Positions 15,804 through 23,477 of a stretch of 64,000 nt of DNA are shown piece after piece. The position numbers and the translations under genes are program-made. The notes under the pieces were generated by a model. That model did no database searches and was not told the DNA's origin. It was given only the letters and a program-made list of their open reading frames with translations. This stretch comes from VRUE01 sp963718755 (GTDB lineage Bacteria > Actinomycetota > Thermoleophilia > Solirubrobacterales > 70-9). Location of the stretch: NCBI GenBank assembly GCA_963718755.1, contig OY970376.1, positions 372,001-436,000 on the forward strand. The letters run 5' to 3'. Within the stretch, counting starts at the first letter, position 1. Every line of letters starts with the position of its first letter.

Positions 15804-15916
15804 GGCCGATCCCGGTAGGGGTGGAACGTCTTGTACTTTTTCGTCGAGGCCTCCGGGCGACAGCCCAACCACGATCCACCGAAAAAGTTAAGTGGAACCC
15901 CTACCGGGATCGGCCT
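15803..15916. repeat. Nested palindromic element (114 bp)
   Basis: Outer arms are a perfect 20-bp inverted repeat (15803-15822 and 15897-15916; the arm begins AGGCCGATCCCGG). Nested inside is a second perfect inverted repeat ACTTTTTCG/CGAAAAAGT. The layout matches the element at 19468-19590. It fills the gap between the convergent cofE and alcohol dehydrogenase genes, where it could also work as a bidirectional terminator. Confidence 0.8.
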
Positions 15917-16902
15917 CAAATAATACGAAGCACTGCAGCGCCTTTGAGGCTGCCGTCGCGGATCGAGGCGAGCGCCTCGTTGGCGGTCTCCAGCGGGTGG
16001 ACCTCCACCTCGGTTCGAATCGGCACCCGGGGCGCGAGCGCGAGGAACTCCTCACCGTCCCGCCGGGTCAGGTTGGCGACCGAGCCCAAGGATCGCTCCC
16101 CCCAGAGGAGCTCGTAGGGGAAGGCGGGGATGTCGCTCATGTGGATGCCGGCGCTGATGACCCGTGCCCCCTTGGCGCTGACCCGCAGCGCCGCCGTCAT
16201 CAACGAGCCGACCGGGGCGAAGACGATCGCCCCGTCGAGCTCCTCCGGCGGAGCCTCTCCCGAAGCGCCGGCCCACTCGGCGCCGAGGGCACGGGCGAAC
16301 TCCTGGCCCTCCTCGTCGCCATCGCGGGTGAAGGCGAAGACCCGGCGCCCTTCGTGCACGGCGAGCTGGCAGAGGATGTGGGCGGAGGCGCCGAAGCCGT
16401 AGAAGCCGATCCGCGCCCCATCGCCGACCAGGCGCAGCGCTCGGTAGCCGATCAGCCCGGCGCACAGGAGCGGCGCCGCTTGATCGTCTGAATACCCGGC
16501 CGGGATGGGAAAGCAGAAGCGCTCGTCCGCAACCACGAGCTCCGCATAGCCACCGTCGATGTCATAGCCGGTGAAACGGGCCCGGTCGCAGAGGTTCTCG
16601 CGACCGCCCACGCAGTAGCGGCATTCGCCACAAGCCCAGCCCAACCACGGCACCCCCACCCGATCGTCGCCGGCAAAGCGATCCGCACACTCCCCCGCGC
16701 CGACCACGGTGCCGACGATCTGGTGGCCGGGGACGAGCGGCAACTTCGGCCCGCTCAGCTCGCCGTCGACGATGTGCAGATCGGTGCGACAAACGCCACA
16801 GGCGGCGACGGAGAGCAACACCTGACCCGGACCGGGCTCAGGCTCCGGCAGCTCGGCGAGCCGCAGAGGCTCGCCTTGCCGCTCGAGGACCATCGCCCGC
16901 AT
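15916..16902 (-). CDS. Zinc-dependent alcohol dehydrogenase
   Basis: 328 residues from ATG 16902; longer in-frame starts run into the upstream gene. Zinc ligands are clear: AACGVCRTDLHIVDGE with the catalytic cysteine, PLVPGHQIVG with the histidine, and the structural four-cysteine lobe CGECRYCVGGRENLC. The cofactor domain has IGFYGFGASAHI instead of the strict GxGxxG. Sequence style (GWACGECRYC, RFTGYDIDGGYAELVVAD) resembles AdhA-type aldehyde/alcohol dehydrogenases of actinobacteria. The last base abuts the palindrome shared with cofE. Confidence 0.9.
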   Translation of the reverse strand: MRAMVLERQGEPLRLAELPEPEPGPGQVLLSVAACGVCRTDLHIVDGELSGPKLPLVPGHQIVGTVVGAGECADRFAGDDRVGVPWLGWACGECRYCVGGRENLCDRARFTGYDIDGGYAELVVADERFCFPIPAGYSDDQAAPLLCAGLIGYRALRLVGDGARIGFYGFGASAHILCQLAVHEGRRVFAFTRDGDEEGQEFARALGAEWAGASGEAPPEELDGAIVFAPVGSLMTAALRVSAKGARVISAGIHMSDIPAFPYELLWGERSLGSVANLTRRDGEEFLALAPRVPIRTEVEVHPLETANEALASIRDGSLKGAAVLRII

Positions 16903-16906
16903 TGAC

Positions 16907-17896
16907 TCAGGGTATGACCGACTCCAGCGTTTCGCCAAGCCTGGCCGGCCCGAAGAGGACCTCCGAGGCGTCATCGACTCGCTCGCCTTCACGGAAGAGC
17001 CCAGCTTCAAGCAGGCCGTAGCCGCCCACCGACTCGATCAAGCTGACCCAGGCGCGCGTATCGATCGGCTCGCCATTGAGAAGCAGCAAGTAGAGCCCGT
17101 CGTCCTCGCTCGAAGCCTGGAAGTAGAGAACGACCTCGTGCCAGGCGCCCTCGGCCACCGGGGCAAGGAACCGCTCCCCGTCCATCGCGTCGCCGCTCGC
17201 CCAGAGCCCACGTTGAGTGCCACTGCCGTCATCCCAGAGCTGCAGGCCAAGGCTGTGGCTTTCGTCCGGCTCGTCCGCAAAGCGCAAAATCAGGTTGTCT
17301 TCCCCGGGCGCTCGGTAGGCGTCCGGCCCGCTGTAGAACGAGAACGAGTAGGCGTACTCGTCTCCCTCGTAGACCTGGACTGGACCCGAGACGACGCCGC
17401 CGATCGGCTCCGGGCCACCGGAGGGATTCGGCCGAGCCGGTTGACCACCGTCGCCAGGCGTGGGGCGAGTTGGGGCAGCGACCGGTGCTGGTGACGGCGC
17501 CGGCGTGGAAACAGGCATCGCGGTCGGCGTCGGAGCGGGCTGTGGCAAAGGCACAGCCTCAGTTGCAGGCGATTGCGGCGAGTCGGCCGGTGGCCGAGTA
17601 GCGACGGAAATGGCCACCACCTGAGCAGAGGCGACGCCCGTCCGCACCCCGGAACCATCAACCGCTCCCGTCGCCACAGACGCAGCGAGCCGGGGACCCT
17701 CGATGCCGGCCGGATGGGCGGAAGCGATGGCGAGCTGTCGCCCGGGCGTGAGGGCGACGGCATCCCCGAGGCCGATCTCCAGTTGGGGGGCAACACTCAC
17801 CTGAGGGATGGTCAAGTCCTCCTCTCCGGGATCCAGGCTGAGCAGCGCTGTGACTGCGAGCGCGACAAGCAAGGCGATCAACGAAACGACCACCAA
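16907..17896 (-). CDS. Membrane-anchored secreted protein with lyase-like C-terminal domain
   Basis: 329 residues from a GTG. An N-terminal membrane anchor (VVVSLIALLVALAVTALLSL) is followed by a region rich in proline, alanine and threonine (about residues 100-160), and a C-terminal beta-rich domain. The latter carries QVYEGDEYAYSFSFYSG, WHEVVLYFQAS, LYLLLLNGEPID and GYGLLEAGLFREG. This order resembles the polysaccharide-lyase/concanavalin-like domain of the three proteins at 34-37.6 kb, but more distantly. A cell-surface glycan-binding or lyase role is inferred. It ends 5 bp before the alcohol dehydrogenase start. Confidence 0.75.
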   Translation of the reverse strand: MVVVSLIALLVALAVTALLSLDPGEEDLTIPQVSVAPQLEIGLGDAVALTPGRQLAIASAHPAGIEGPRLAASVATGAVDGSGVRTGVASAQVVAISVATRPPADSPQSPATEAVPLPQPAPTPTAMPVSTPAPSPAPVAAPTRPTPGDGGQPARPNPSGGPEPIGGVVSGPVQVYEGDEYAYSFSFYSGPDAYRAPGEDNLILRFADEPDESHSLGLQLWDDGSGTQRGLWASGDAMDGERFLAPVAEGAWHEVVLYFQASSEDDGLYLLLLNGEPIDTRAWVSLIESVGGYGLLEAGLFREGERVDDASEVLFGPARLGETLESVIP

Positions 17897-17983
17897 CCCT
17901 GGGAACCCATTCCCCGCCGCTACGGAACGCGATGCGATTCGCCCACGATACCGCTAGATCAAACGTCCAGCTAGGGGCCGTCC

Positions 17984-20275
17984 CTAATAGGTCTCGACGA
18001 CCTCGTAGAGCGTCGTGCGCTGGGCCGGAGAACGGCCAGCGGCGCGGGCGGCCTCGATCAGCTGCTCGGGCTCGAGGCGAACGCCGTGCTGGGAGCCCGC
18101 CATGCGCGAGATGTTCTCCTCCATCAGCGTGCCGCCAAGGTCGTTGACGCCCCAGCGCAGCGCCTCGGTTGCGGCACCCAGGCCCATCTTCACCCAGCTC
18201 GCCTGCAGGTTGGGGATCGTTCGCCCCAGCGCGAGGCGAAAGGCGGCGGTGTGCTTGAGGTTCTCGTCCGCCGAGATCTCCTCGATGCCGTGGGTGCGGC
18301 CGAGCATCGTGTTGAAGGGGATAAAGCTGAGCGGGACGAACTCGGTGATGCCGCCGGTGCGCTCCTGCAGGGCCCGCACGACCCGCATGTGGCGGGCCAG
18401 CTCGCGCGACTCCTCGATGTGGCCGAACATCACGGTCGAGGTCGAGCGCAGGCCAGCCCGATGCGCCGCTTCGATGATCTCGACCCAGCGGTCCGCCGGC
18501 AGCTTGTTGGGAGAGATTCGCTGACGGACGCCATCGTCGAGCACCTCGGCCGCGGTGCCGGGAGTCGAGCCAAGCCCGCACTCGAGCAGGTACCCGAAGA
18601 CCTCGTCCGGCTGCTTGCCCGAGCGCTCGCACATGTAGTCGACCTCCATCGGCGAGTAGGCGTGGAGGTGCAGCTGCGGCGCAACCTCCTTCGCCAACCT
18701 CAACCACCTCCCATACTCCTCCAGGGTCAGATCCGGATGGATCCCCCCCTGCATGCAGAGCTCGGTAGCGCCGAACTCAACCGCTTCCCGAATCCGCTCA
18801 GCAAAGTCCTCCTCGGACACTTCATAGGCGTCCGGCGAGCGCCTCCCCTGGCCGAAACCACAGAACGCGCAACCAACCACGCAGATATTCGTGAAGTTGA
18901 TGTTGCGATTGACGACAAAGGTCACCCGATCCCCAGCAAGCTCCGCCCGCAGCTCATCCGCCGCGCTCCGCATCTCCTCAATCACCTCTGGGCGGGTCTC
19001 CGCGAACAACGCCGTCAGCTCGTCCTCGGACAGCTCAGCCCCGTCACGCCCCTTCTCGATCGCCTGCGGCGCCAAGCGCCCATCGATCGTCTCCTCGCTG
19101 CGCCGCCCGGACCCCCGCCGTGGAATGAAGCTCCAGTACTTCAGCTTGATCACGTCAAGAACCCCCTGCTCCATCCACTCGGAGTCCATGTACTGCGGGT
19201 AGACGCACAGCCGCTCAGTCAGCGCATAGCCCTTGGGTGCCAACCCCTTGCGCACCTCATGCGGGCTCGGGAACGCATGCTCCGGCGAGATGTGATCGCC
19301 GTTCGCCGACAGTCCACCCAAATCAGTCGCTCCAGCCTCAACCAACTCGGCCCAGGCATCAGACAGGTTCGGCGGCACCTGAATACCCACGTCGGGCATC
19401 AGCCGTTTGCACTCGCGGATCAAGCGCTTGATGTCGTCAACCGAAACAGGCGACGCCCACGCTGGCAGGGAGGGCGGGGGTGTCCGTCCGCGCAGCGGCG
19501 TCCCGTTTTTCGCCCCATCGGCATCCTCGGACGGCACTCCAGCCTCCCCGGCGAAAAACCCAGCAAGCGGAGGGACACCCCCGCCCTCCCCCCACCGCTC
19601 GCGCGAGACCTCATCGGCAATCTCAGCCACCTCGCGCCCGTAGTACCGCGGGTGCGGAACGAAGTTCTGGAGGATGACCTCCTGGATGTGGCCGTAGCGA
19701 TCGTGCAGAGCGGCGATCGCTTCCAGAGATTCGAGCTGCTCCTGCTCGGTCTCGCCGAGTCCAACCAAGATTCCGGTCGTAAAGGGAATCTTCAGCGCAC
19801 CGGCCGCCTCGATAGTCGCCAGCCGCTGGGCCGGATGCTTCGTAGGGGAGCCGGCGTGGACGGTGTCCATCAGGCGCTCGGAGACCGACTCGAGCATCAG
19901 GCCCTGGGACGCGGTCACCTCGCGAAGGCGCTCTAGATCATCGGAGCTGAGAACGCCGATGTTGGTGTGCGGGAGGATGCCGCGCTCCAGAGCTCGCTCG
20001 CACGCCCACGCCACGTACGACGTGAAGTCGGGATGGCCCCATTCTGTGAGGCGCGCAGCAACCTCAGGGTTGACCTCAGGCCGCTCTCCGGTGAGGACGA
20101 GCAGCTCTTTCGCGTTGCGGCGCTCCGCCTCGTCGAGCTTGCTTTCGACGACCTCGGGAGAGTGGATATGGGCTTTTCGCGTCGCGAAGGCGCAGTACTT
20201 GCAGTAGCACTGGCAGGTGCGGGAGAGGGAGAGCGTGTAGTTCCGCGAGAAGGTAATCCGGCGCACGACGCCCAA
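17984..20275 (-). CDS. fbiC: Fo synthase, fused CofG-CofH (FbiC)
   Basis: 763 residues with two radical-SAM halves that together make the deazaflavin chromophore Fo from tyrosine and the 5-amino-6-ribitylamino uracil. The CofG half has a CxxxCxxC cluster in RTCQCYCKYCAF (around residue 25), ILVGLGE, and NFVPHPRYYGREVAEIADE. The CofH half has ICVVGCAFCGFGQGRRSPDAY (around residue 470) and CMQGGIHPDLTLEEY. Between residues about 229 and 270 lies an insert coded by a 123-bp palindrome that keeps the frame. The start is TTG 20275 or GTG 20266. It is the F420 gene missing from the cofDCE operon and lies 2 kb away on the other strand. Confidence 0.95.
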   Translation of the reverse strand: MGVVRRITFSRNYTLSLSRTCQCYCKYCAFATRKAHIHSPEVVESKLDEAERRNAKELLVLTGERPEVNPEVAARLTEWGHPDFTSYVAWACERALERGILPHTNIGVLSSDDLERLREVTASQGLMLESVSERLMDTVHAGSPTKHPAQRLATIEAAGALKIPFTTGILVGLGETEQEQLESLEAIAALHDRYGHIQEVILQNFVPHPRYYGREVAEIADEVSRERWGEGGGVPPLAGFFAGEAGVPSEDADGAKNGTPLRGRTPPPSLPAWASPVSVDDIKRLIRECKRLMPDVGIQVPPNLSDAWAELVEAGATDLGGLSANGDHISPEHAFPSPHEVRKGLAPKGYALTERLCVYPQYMDSEWMEQGVLDVIKLKYWSFIPRRGSGRRSEETIDGRLAPQAIEKGRDGAELSEDELTALFAETRPEVIEEMRSAADELRAELAGDRVTFVVNRNINFTNICVVGCAFCGFGQGRRSPDAYEVSEEDFAERIREAVEFGATELCMQGGIHPDLTLEEYGRWLRLAKEVAPQLHLHAYSPMEVDYMCERSGKQPDEVFGYLLECGLGSTPGTAAEVLDDGVRQRISPNKLPADRWVEIIEAAHRAGLRSTSTVMFGHIEESRELARHMRVVRALQERTGGITEFVPLSFIPFNTMLGRTHGIEEISADENLKHTAAFRLALGRTIPNLQASWVKMGLGAATEALRWGVNDLGGTLMEENISRMAGSQHGVRLEPEQLIEAARAAGRSPAQRTTLYEVVETY
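19468..19590. repeat. Palindromic element inside the fbiC reading frame (123 bp)
   Basis: Outer arms of 24 bp (19468-19491 and 19567-19590) pair with one mismatch; the arm begins GGGAGGGCGGGGGTGTCC. Inner arms GTTTTTCGCC (19505-19514) and GGCGAAAAAC (19550-19559) pair perfectly. The length is 41 codons, so the fbiC frame is kept. It encodes a low-complexity insert containing GFFAGEAGVPSEDADGAK between conserved CofG blocks. Confidence 0.82.
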
Positions 20276-20344
20276 GCTACTGCAAGCATGCCGCCGCCGG
20301 ACCCGAACGGCCCGGCGGCTTCATTGCTAGAGGGATGCGTCCGC

Positions 20345-21109
20345 TCAGGCGGTGCTGCCGGCGCCGGGCTTCGACGCGGCGGGCGCCTTGACGCGCTCGG
20401 GTGGTTCGGTCGGCGCCGGTCCGCCGGGCTCGAGCACGAGCTTGTAGACGACCGCGGCGAGCAGCGAGCCGACGATCGGGCCAAGCAAGTAGGGCCAGAC
20501 GCCGCCCCAGTCGTTGCTGACCAGCGCCGGGCCGAACCAGCGGGCGGGGTTGAAGGCGCCACCGGTCAGCGGGCCGCCGACCATGACGATGAAACCGAGC
20601 GTGGTGCCGATCGCAAGCGGCGCCCAATCCTTGACGCTCTTTTTCGAGTAGACCGCGGCGAGGATGACGAGGACGAGGCAGAAGGTCCCGATCCCCTCGA
20701 TGATCATGCCCTGGAAGTTGCCTCCGAGCAGACCGCTGACTTCGGCTGCCGCGTAGTTCGTGGCGCGGCCCTCGTCTAGCAGCAGTCCCTTGGCGAGCAG
20801 GGCGCCGAGGACTCCGCCCGAGAGCTGGGCGAGCATGTAGATAACGGCGTCGATCGGCGCGATCCGTTTGATCGCGGCCGCAGCCAGGGTGACGGCGGGG
20901 TTGAAATGACCGCCGCTGGCGACACCAAACATCACGATCAGCCCAAAGAGCAGGAAGGCGTGAACGAGACCAACGACGGCGAAATCGGTGCCGAACTGGG
21001 GGTTGCTGCCGGTCGCCACGAACAGCACGACCACGCTAACGATGAAAAACACCAGCAAGAAAGTGCCGATTAGCTCTGCGAGATATGCCGCGAGTCCTCG
21101 TTGCTGCAC
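20345..21109 (-). CDS. Aquaporin / MIP-family channel
   Basis: 254 residues from GTG 21109 with six membrane helices and both half-helix signatures, GGHFNPAVTLA and GGAFNPARWFGPALV. It conducts water or small neutral solutes such as glycerol across the membrane; selectivity cannot be set confidently, but the arginine after the second NPA box is present. The C-terminus carries a proline/alanine-rich cytoplasmic tail. It is divergent from the lipoprotein gene at 21196. Confidence 0.93.
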   Translation of the reverse strand: MQQRGLAAYLAELIGTFLLVFFIVSVVVLFVATGSNPQFGTDFAVVGLVHAFLLFGLIVMFGVASGGHFNPAVTLAAAAIKRIAPIDAVIYMLAQLSGGVLGALLAKGLLLDEGRATNYAAAEVSGLLGGNFQGMIIEGIGTFCLVLVILAAVYSKKSVKDWAPLAIGTTLGFIVMVGGPLTGGAFNPARWFGPALVSNDWGGVWPYLLGPIVGSLLAAVVYKLVLEPGGPAPTEPPERVKAPAASKPGAGSTA

Positions 21110-21195
21110 TGGTACGCCTCCTCTAGTCCCGTAAATCCCTCGGTTTCAGGGCGGGAGTGTATCCGGAATGAGGAATGAATAGTTTTCCCTGTTGA

Positions 21196-22155
21196 ATGAG
21201 ACGAGCTGCTGCGCTGCTGGCGGCCGTCCTTCTGCTTGCTGGCGTTGCCGGTTGCAGTGAGGATGGCGCGGAACCGGGCGCGCCACGAGGCGTGACGCTC
21301 GTGCTCGATTTCGTTCCCAATGCGGTGCACTCCGGCATCTACGCGGCGCAAGCGCAGGGCTACTATCGCAACCGAGGAATCGACCTGACGATTCGCCAGC
21401 CTGGCGAATCAAGCGACGCGCCAAAGCTGCTCGCTGCGGGTCAGGCCGACTTTGCCATTCTCGACATCCACGACCTCGGGATCGCCCGCGAGCGCGGCCT
21501 CGAAGTCGTCGGGACGATGCCGATCGTGCAGCGCCCACTGGCCGCGGTGATCGCCCGCGGCGAAGGCCCGGTACGCCGCCCCCGCGATCTTGGTGGCCAC
21601 ACGGTGGGCGTGACCGGCCTCCCCTCCGACGAAGCGATCGTCGACTCCGAGGTGAGCGCCGACGGCGGCGACCCGGCCAAGGTCGATCGGGTGACGATCG
21701 GCTTCACCGCCGTATCCTCGCTGGCTGCCGGCAAGGTCGATGCCGCAACCGGGTTCTGGAATGCCGAGGGAGTGGCGCTGCAGCGCCAGGGCATTCCGGT
21801 CCGGATCTTCAAGGTGAATCGCTACGGCGCCCCGCCATACCCCGAGCTCATCCTGACCGCCTCGCACCAGACGATCGAGCGCGATCCGGACCTGGTCGAC
21901 TCGATGATCGCCGCCACCACCCGCGGCTACGAGCTCGCCTACGAGGATCCCTCGCTAGCGCTCGACGAGCTTTTGGCAGCGGTCCCTGGGCTGGACCGAG
22001 CCGATCAAGCAGCGCAGCTGAAAGCGCTGCGCCCTGACCTCCACCCCGCCCCGTTCGATCAGCAGATACTGCGCGAATGGGCAGCCTGGGACCTTGAACA
22101 CGGGTTGCTCAAGCGGCCAGTGGAGATCGACGAGGCCTTTCTGCTGGAGCGGTAG
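21196..22155 (+). CDS. NMT1/THI5-like substrate-binding lipoprotein
   Basis: 319 residues. The signal peptide ends in the lipobox LAGVAGC (cysteine 20), so the mature protein is a lipoprotein. The mature part opens VTLVLDFVPNAVHSGIYAAQAQGYYRNRGIDLTI, the hallmark of the ThiY/NMT1 family that binds pyrimidine precursors of thiamine. Later GFWNAEGVALQRQGIPVRIF continues the family pattern. The permease and ATPase are not adjacent, and I find no TPP-riboswitch core in the 86 bp upstream. The substrate is therefore open. Confidence 0.87.
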   Translation: MRRAAALLAAVLLLAGVAGCSEDGAEPGAPRGVTLVLDFVPNAVHSGIYAAQAQGYYRNRGIDLTIRQPGESSDAPKLLAAGQADFAILDIHDLGIARERGLEVVGTMPIVQRPLAAVIARGEGPVRRPRDLGGHTVGVTGLPSDEAIVDSEVSADGGDPAKVDRVTIGFTAVSSLAAGKVDAATGFWNAEGVALQRQGIPVRIFKVNRYGAPPYPELILTASHQTIERDPDLVDSMIAATTRGYELAYEDPSLALDELLAAVPGLDRADQAAQLKALRPDLHPAPFDQQILREWAAWDLEHGLLKRPVEIDEAFLLER

Positions 22156-22181
22156 CTGATCCCCGAACTCCTGGCTCTCCC

Positions 22182-22508
22182 TCAGGGACGGGCTAGGAGG
22201 TCGGCCACGAGCTGGGGGAGTTCGCGGGCCATGCGGGAACGTGGGACCGCTAGGTCGATACCGGCGGCGTCTGCGGCTTCCTTGGTCTCGACGTTGACGT
22301 GCGAGTAGTAGCCGAGGACTGGGATGCCGAGGCCGACTAAAGCCTCCGGGTTCTCGGTGTCAAGGTCAGCTACAACGAGCTCGGCGTCCTCGAGGGGAGC
22401 TTCGGTCAGGGCTGGCGCAAGCGTCACCTCGTGACCAGCAGCCGTGAGCATTGCTTCGACCTTGCTGCCCAGCAGCAGGTCGGCTGCCACGGCTACGACC
22501 CGGGCCAC
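22182..22508 (-). CDS. Unknown protein, 108 aa, alpha/beta
   Basis: 108 residues from a GTG that shares one base with the stop of the upstream gene (TAGTG), so translation is coupled. The alternation VARVVAVAADLLLGSKVEAMLTAAGHEV, AELVVADLDTENPEALVG and IPVLGYYSHV suggests a small Rossmann- or receiver-like fold with an aspartate at the end of strand three (VVADLD). No enzyme motif is clear. Earlier in-frame starts overlap the upstream gene and are rejected. It is convergent with the lipoprotein gene. Confidence 0.7.
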   Translation of the reverse strand: MARVVAVAADLLLGSKVEAMLTAAGHEVTLAPALTEAPLEDAELVVADLDTENPEALVGLGIPVLGYYSHVNVETKEAADAAGIDLAVPRSRMARELPQLVADLLARP

Positions 22509-22870
22509 TAGATCGAGCGGCGTTGGCGGAACTCTTCGCGGACGCTCTCTGGGCGTCCCCACATCTGCACGACCTCGGACCGCCCCTCGCGCACCTCCCG
22601 AACCTGCATCTCCCCCGCAACGCCTTCGCCATCGAGCTTCTCGAGCACCCCAACCACGCTCTCGGCGGCGGCCGCATGCCCAAAGCCGTGAGCAACGAGC
22701 AAGCGCCAATGCCAGTCGGCTTTCGAGTAAGGCTGGGCATTGACCTGACTCAGCGCAACCGCAGCATCGATGTACTGCCCCTCGTCATCGATCCGCAGAT
22801 CAACCTCCAGATCAGTCCAATCCGGCGGAAGCGCATCGAGCACCTCTCGGAAGTCGGCAGCCAAGCTCAC
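22508..22870 (-). CDS. Unknown protein, 120 aa, coupled to next gene
   Basis: 120 residues with no recognised family. The sequence is acidic and includes DWTDLEVDLRIDDEGQYIDA, ADWHWRLLVAHGFGHAAAAE and EVREGRSEVVQMWGRPESVR. It looks like a small soluble alpha/beta protein. It is the first gene of a two-gene unit with the 108-residue protein, and its start lies just inside a large palindrome that separates it from the DtxR gene. Confidence 0.7.
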   Translation of the reverse strand: MSLAADFREVLDALPPDWTDLEVDLRIDDEGQYIDAAVALSQVNAQPYSKADWHWRLLVAHGFGHAAAAESVVGVLEKLDGEGVAGEMQVREVREGRSEVVQMWGRPESVREEFRQRRSI

Positions 22871-22887
22871 AGACGCAAGCCTACCTA

Positions 22888-22995
22888 CGGAAGGGCCGGG
22901 AGCCTCGCGTCCGGGAACATTGGAGCCCTCCCCGGTAAGAACCCTGAAGGCCGCTTCTATGCGGGTTCCCGGACGTGAGGCTCCCGGCCCTTCCG
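22888..22995. repeat. Large palindromic element (108 bp)
   Basis: Arms of 31 bp (22888-22918 and 22965-22995) pair with a single mismatch. The arm includes GGAAGGGCCGGGAGCCTC and ends in CCGGGAAC, around a 46-nt centre. It is intergenic between the divergent-side start of the 120-residue protein and the DtxR-gene stop. In size and style it resembles the elements at 15803 and 19468 but lacks their TTTTTCG inner arms. Confidence 0.8.
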
Positions 22996-23015
22996 CGGGG
23001 GGACATCCGTCCTCC

Positions 23016-23477
23016 CTACTCGGTGGGTGGCCTTAGATCCGGCCCCGGGATCGGGGTCCCGTGCGGGTCGTGGCTCGGTTCGCCGAGCTTCGCGGCCATC
23101 AGCTCCTCCAGCTCCTCCGAGATGTGGTGCTCCAGCACCTCGGCCTCGGCATGGACGAGGTCGGCCGGCATGCCGAGCGCCTCGGAGAGATATGCCTCGA
23201 TCAAGCGGTGATGGCGGATGACCTCTAGAGCGACTTTCTCACCAGCTGGGGTCAAGGTGACGCCCTTGTATGGGACGTGCTCGACTAGGCCCAGCTCGTC
23301 GAGTCGTTTCAGCATCGAGGTTGCGGTCCCGGGGGCGACCCCGAGCCGCTCAGCTACCTCACCGTTTAGCACTGGCCCTACCCGATCACGCGAAAGCGCG
23401 TAGATCGCCTTGGCGTAGTCCTCGATCGCCTCCGTATTGGAGGACCGTCGCAAGTCACCACTCTCTGGCGCCGCCAT
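23016..23477 (-). CDS. DtxR/MntR-family metal-dependent repressor
   Basis: 153 residues. The winged helix is EDYAKAIYALSRDRVGPVLNGEVAERLGVAPGTATSMLKRLDELGLVEH (split over residues 18-68), followed by the wing YKGVTLTPAGEKVALEVIRHHRLIEAYL and the dimer/metal region with VHAEAEVLEHHISEELEELM. Metal ligand positions (E, H, H) are kept, but there is no SH3 domain, so it is closer to MntR than to DtxR/IdeR. It is the last gene of the operon MCO-ZIP-regulator and overlaps the ZIP stop (TGATG). Two matching operators upstream of the operon suggest autoregulation. Confidence 0.92.
   Translation of the reverse strand: MAAPESGDLRRSSNTEAIEDYAKAIYALSRDRVGPVLNGEVAERLGVAPGTATSMLKRLDELGLVEHVPYKGVTLTPAGEKVALEVIRHHRLIEAYLSEALGMPADLVHAEAEVLEHHISEELEELMAAKLGEPSHDPHGTPIPGPDLRPPTE

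Noticed and set aside
19468..19590. Intein or extra functional domain in FbiC.
   Set aside because: The insert is about 41 residues, with no intein splice motifs, and its DNA is a near-perfect palindrome.
21110..21195. TPP riboswitch upstream of the ThiY-like lipoprotein gene.
   Set aside because: The conserved CUGAGA and the ACCUGAUC-type helices are not present in the 86-bp gap.
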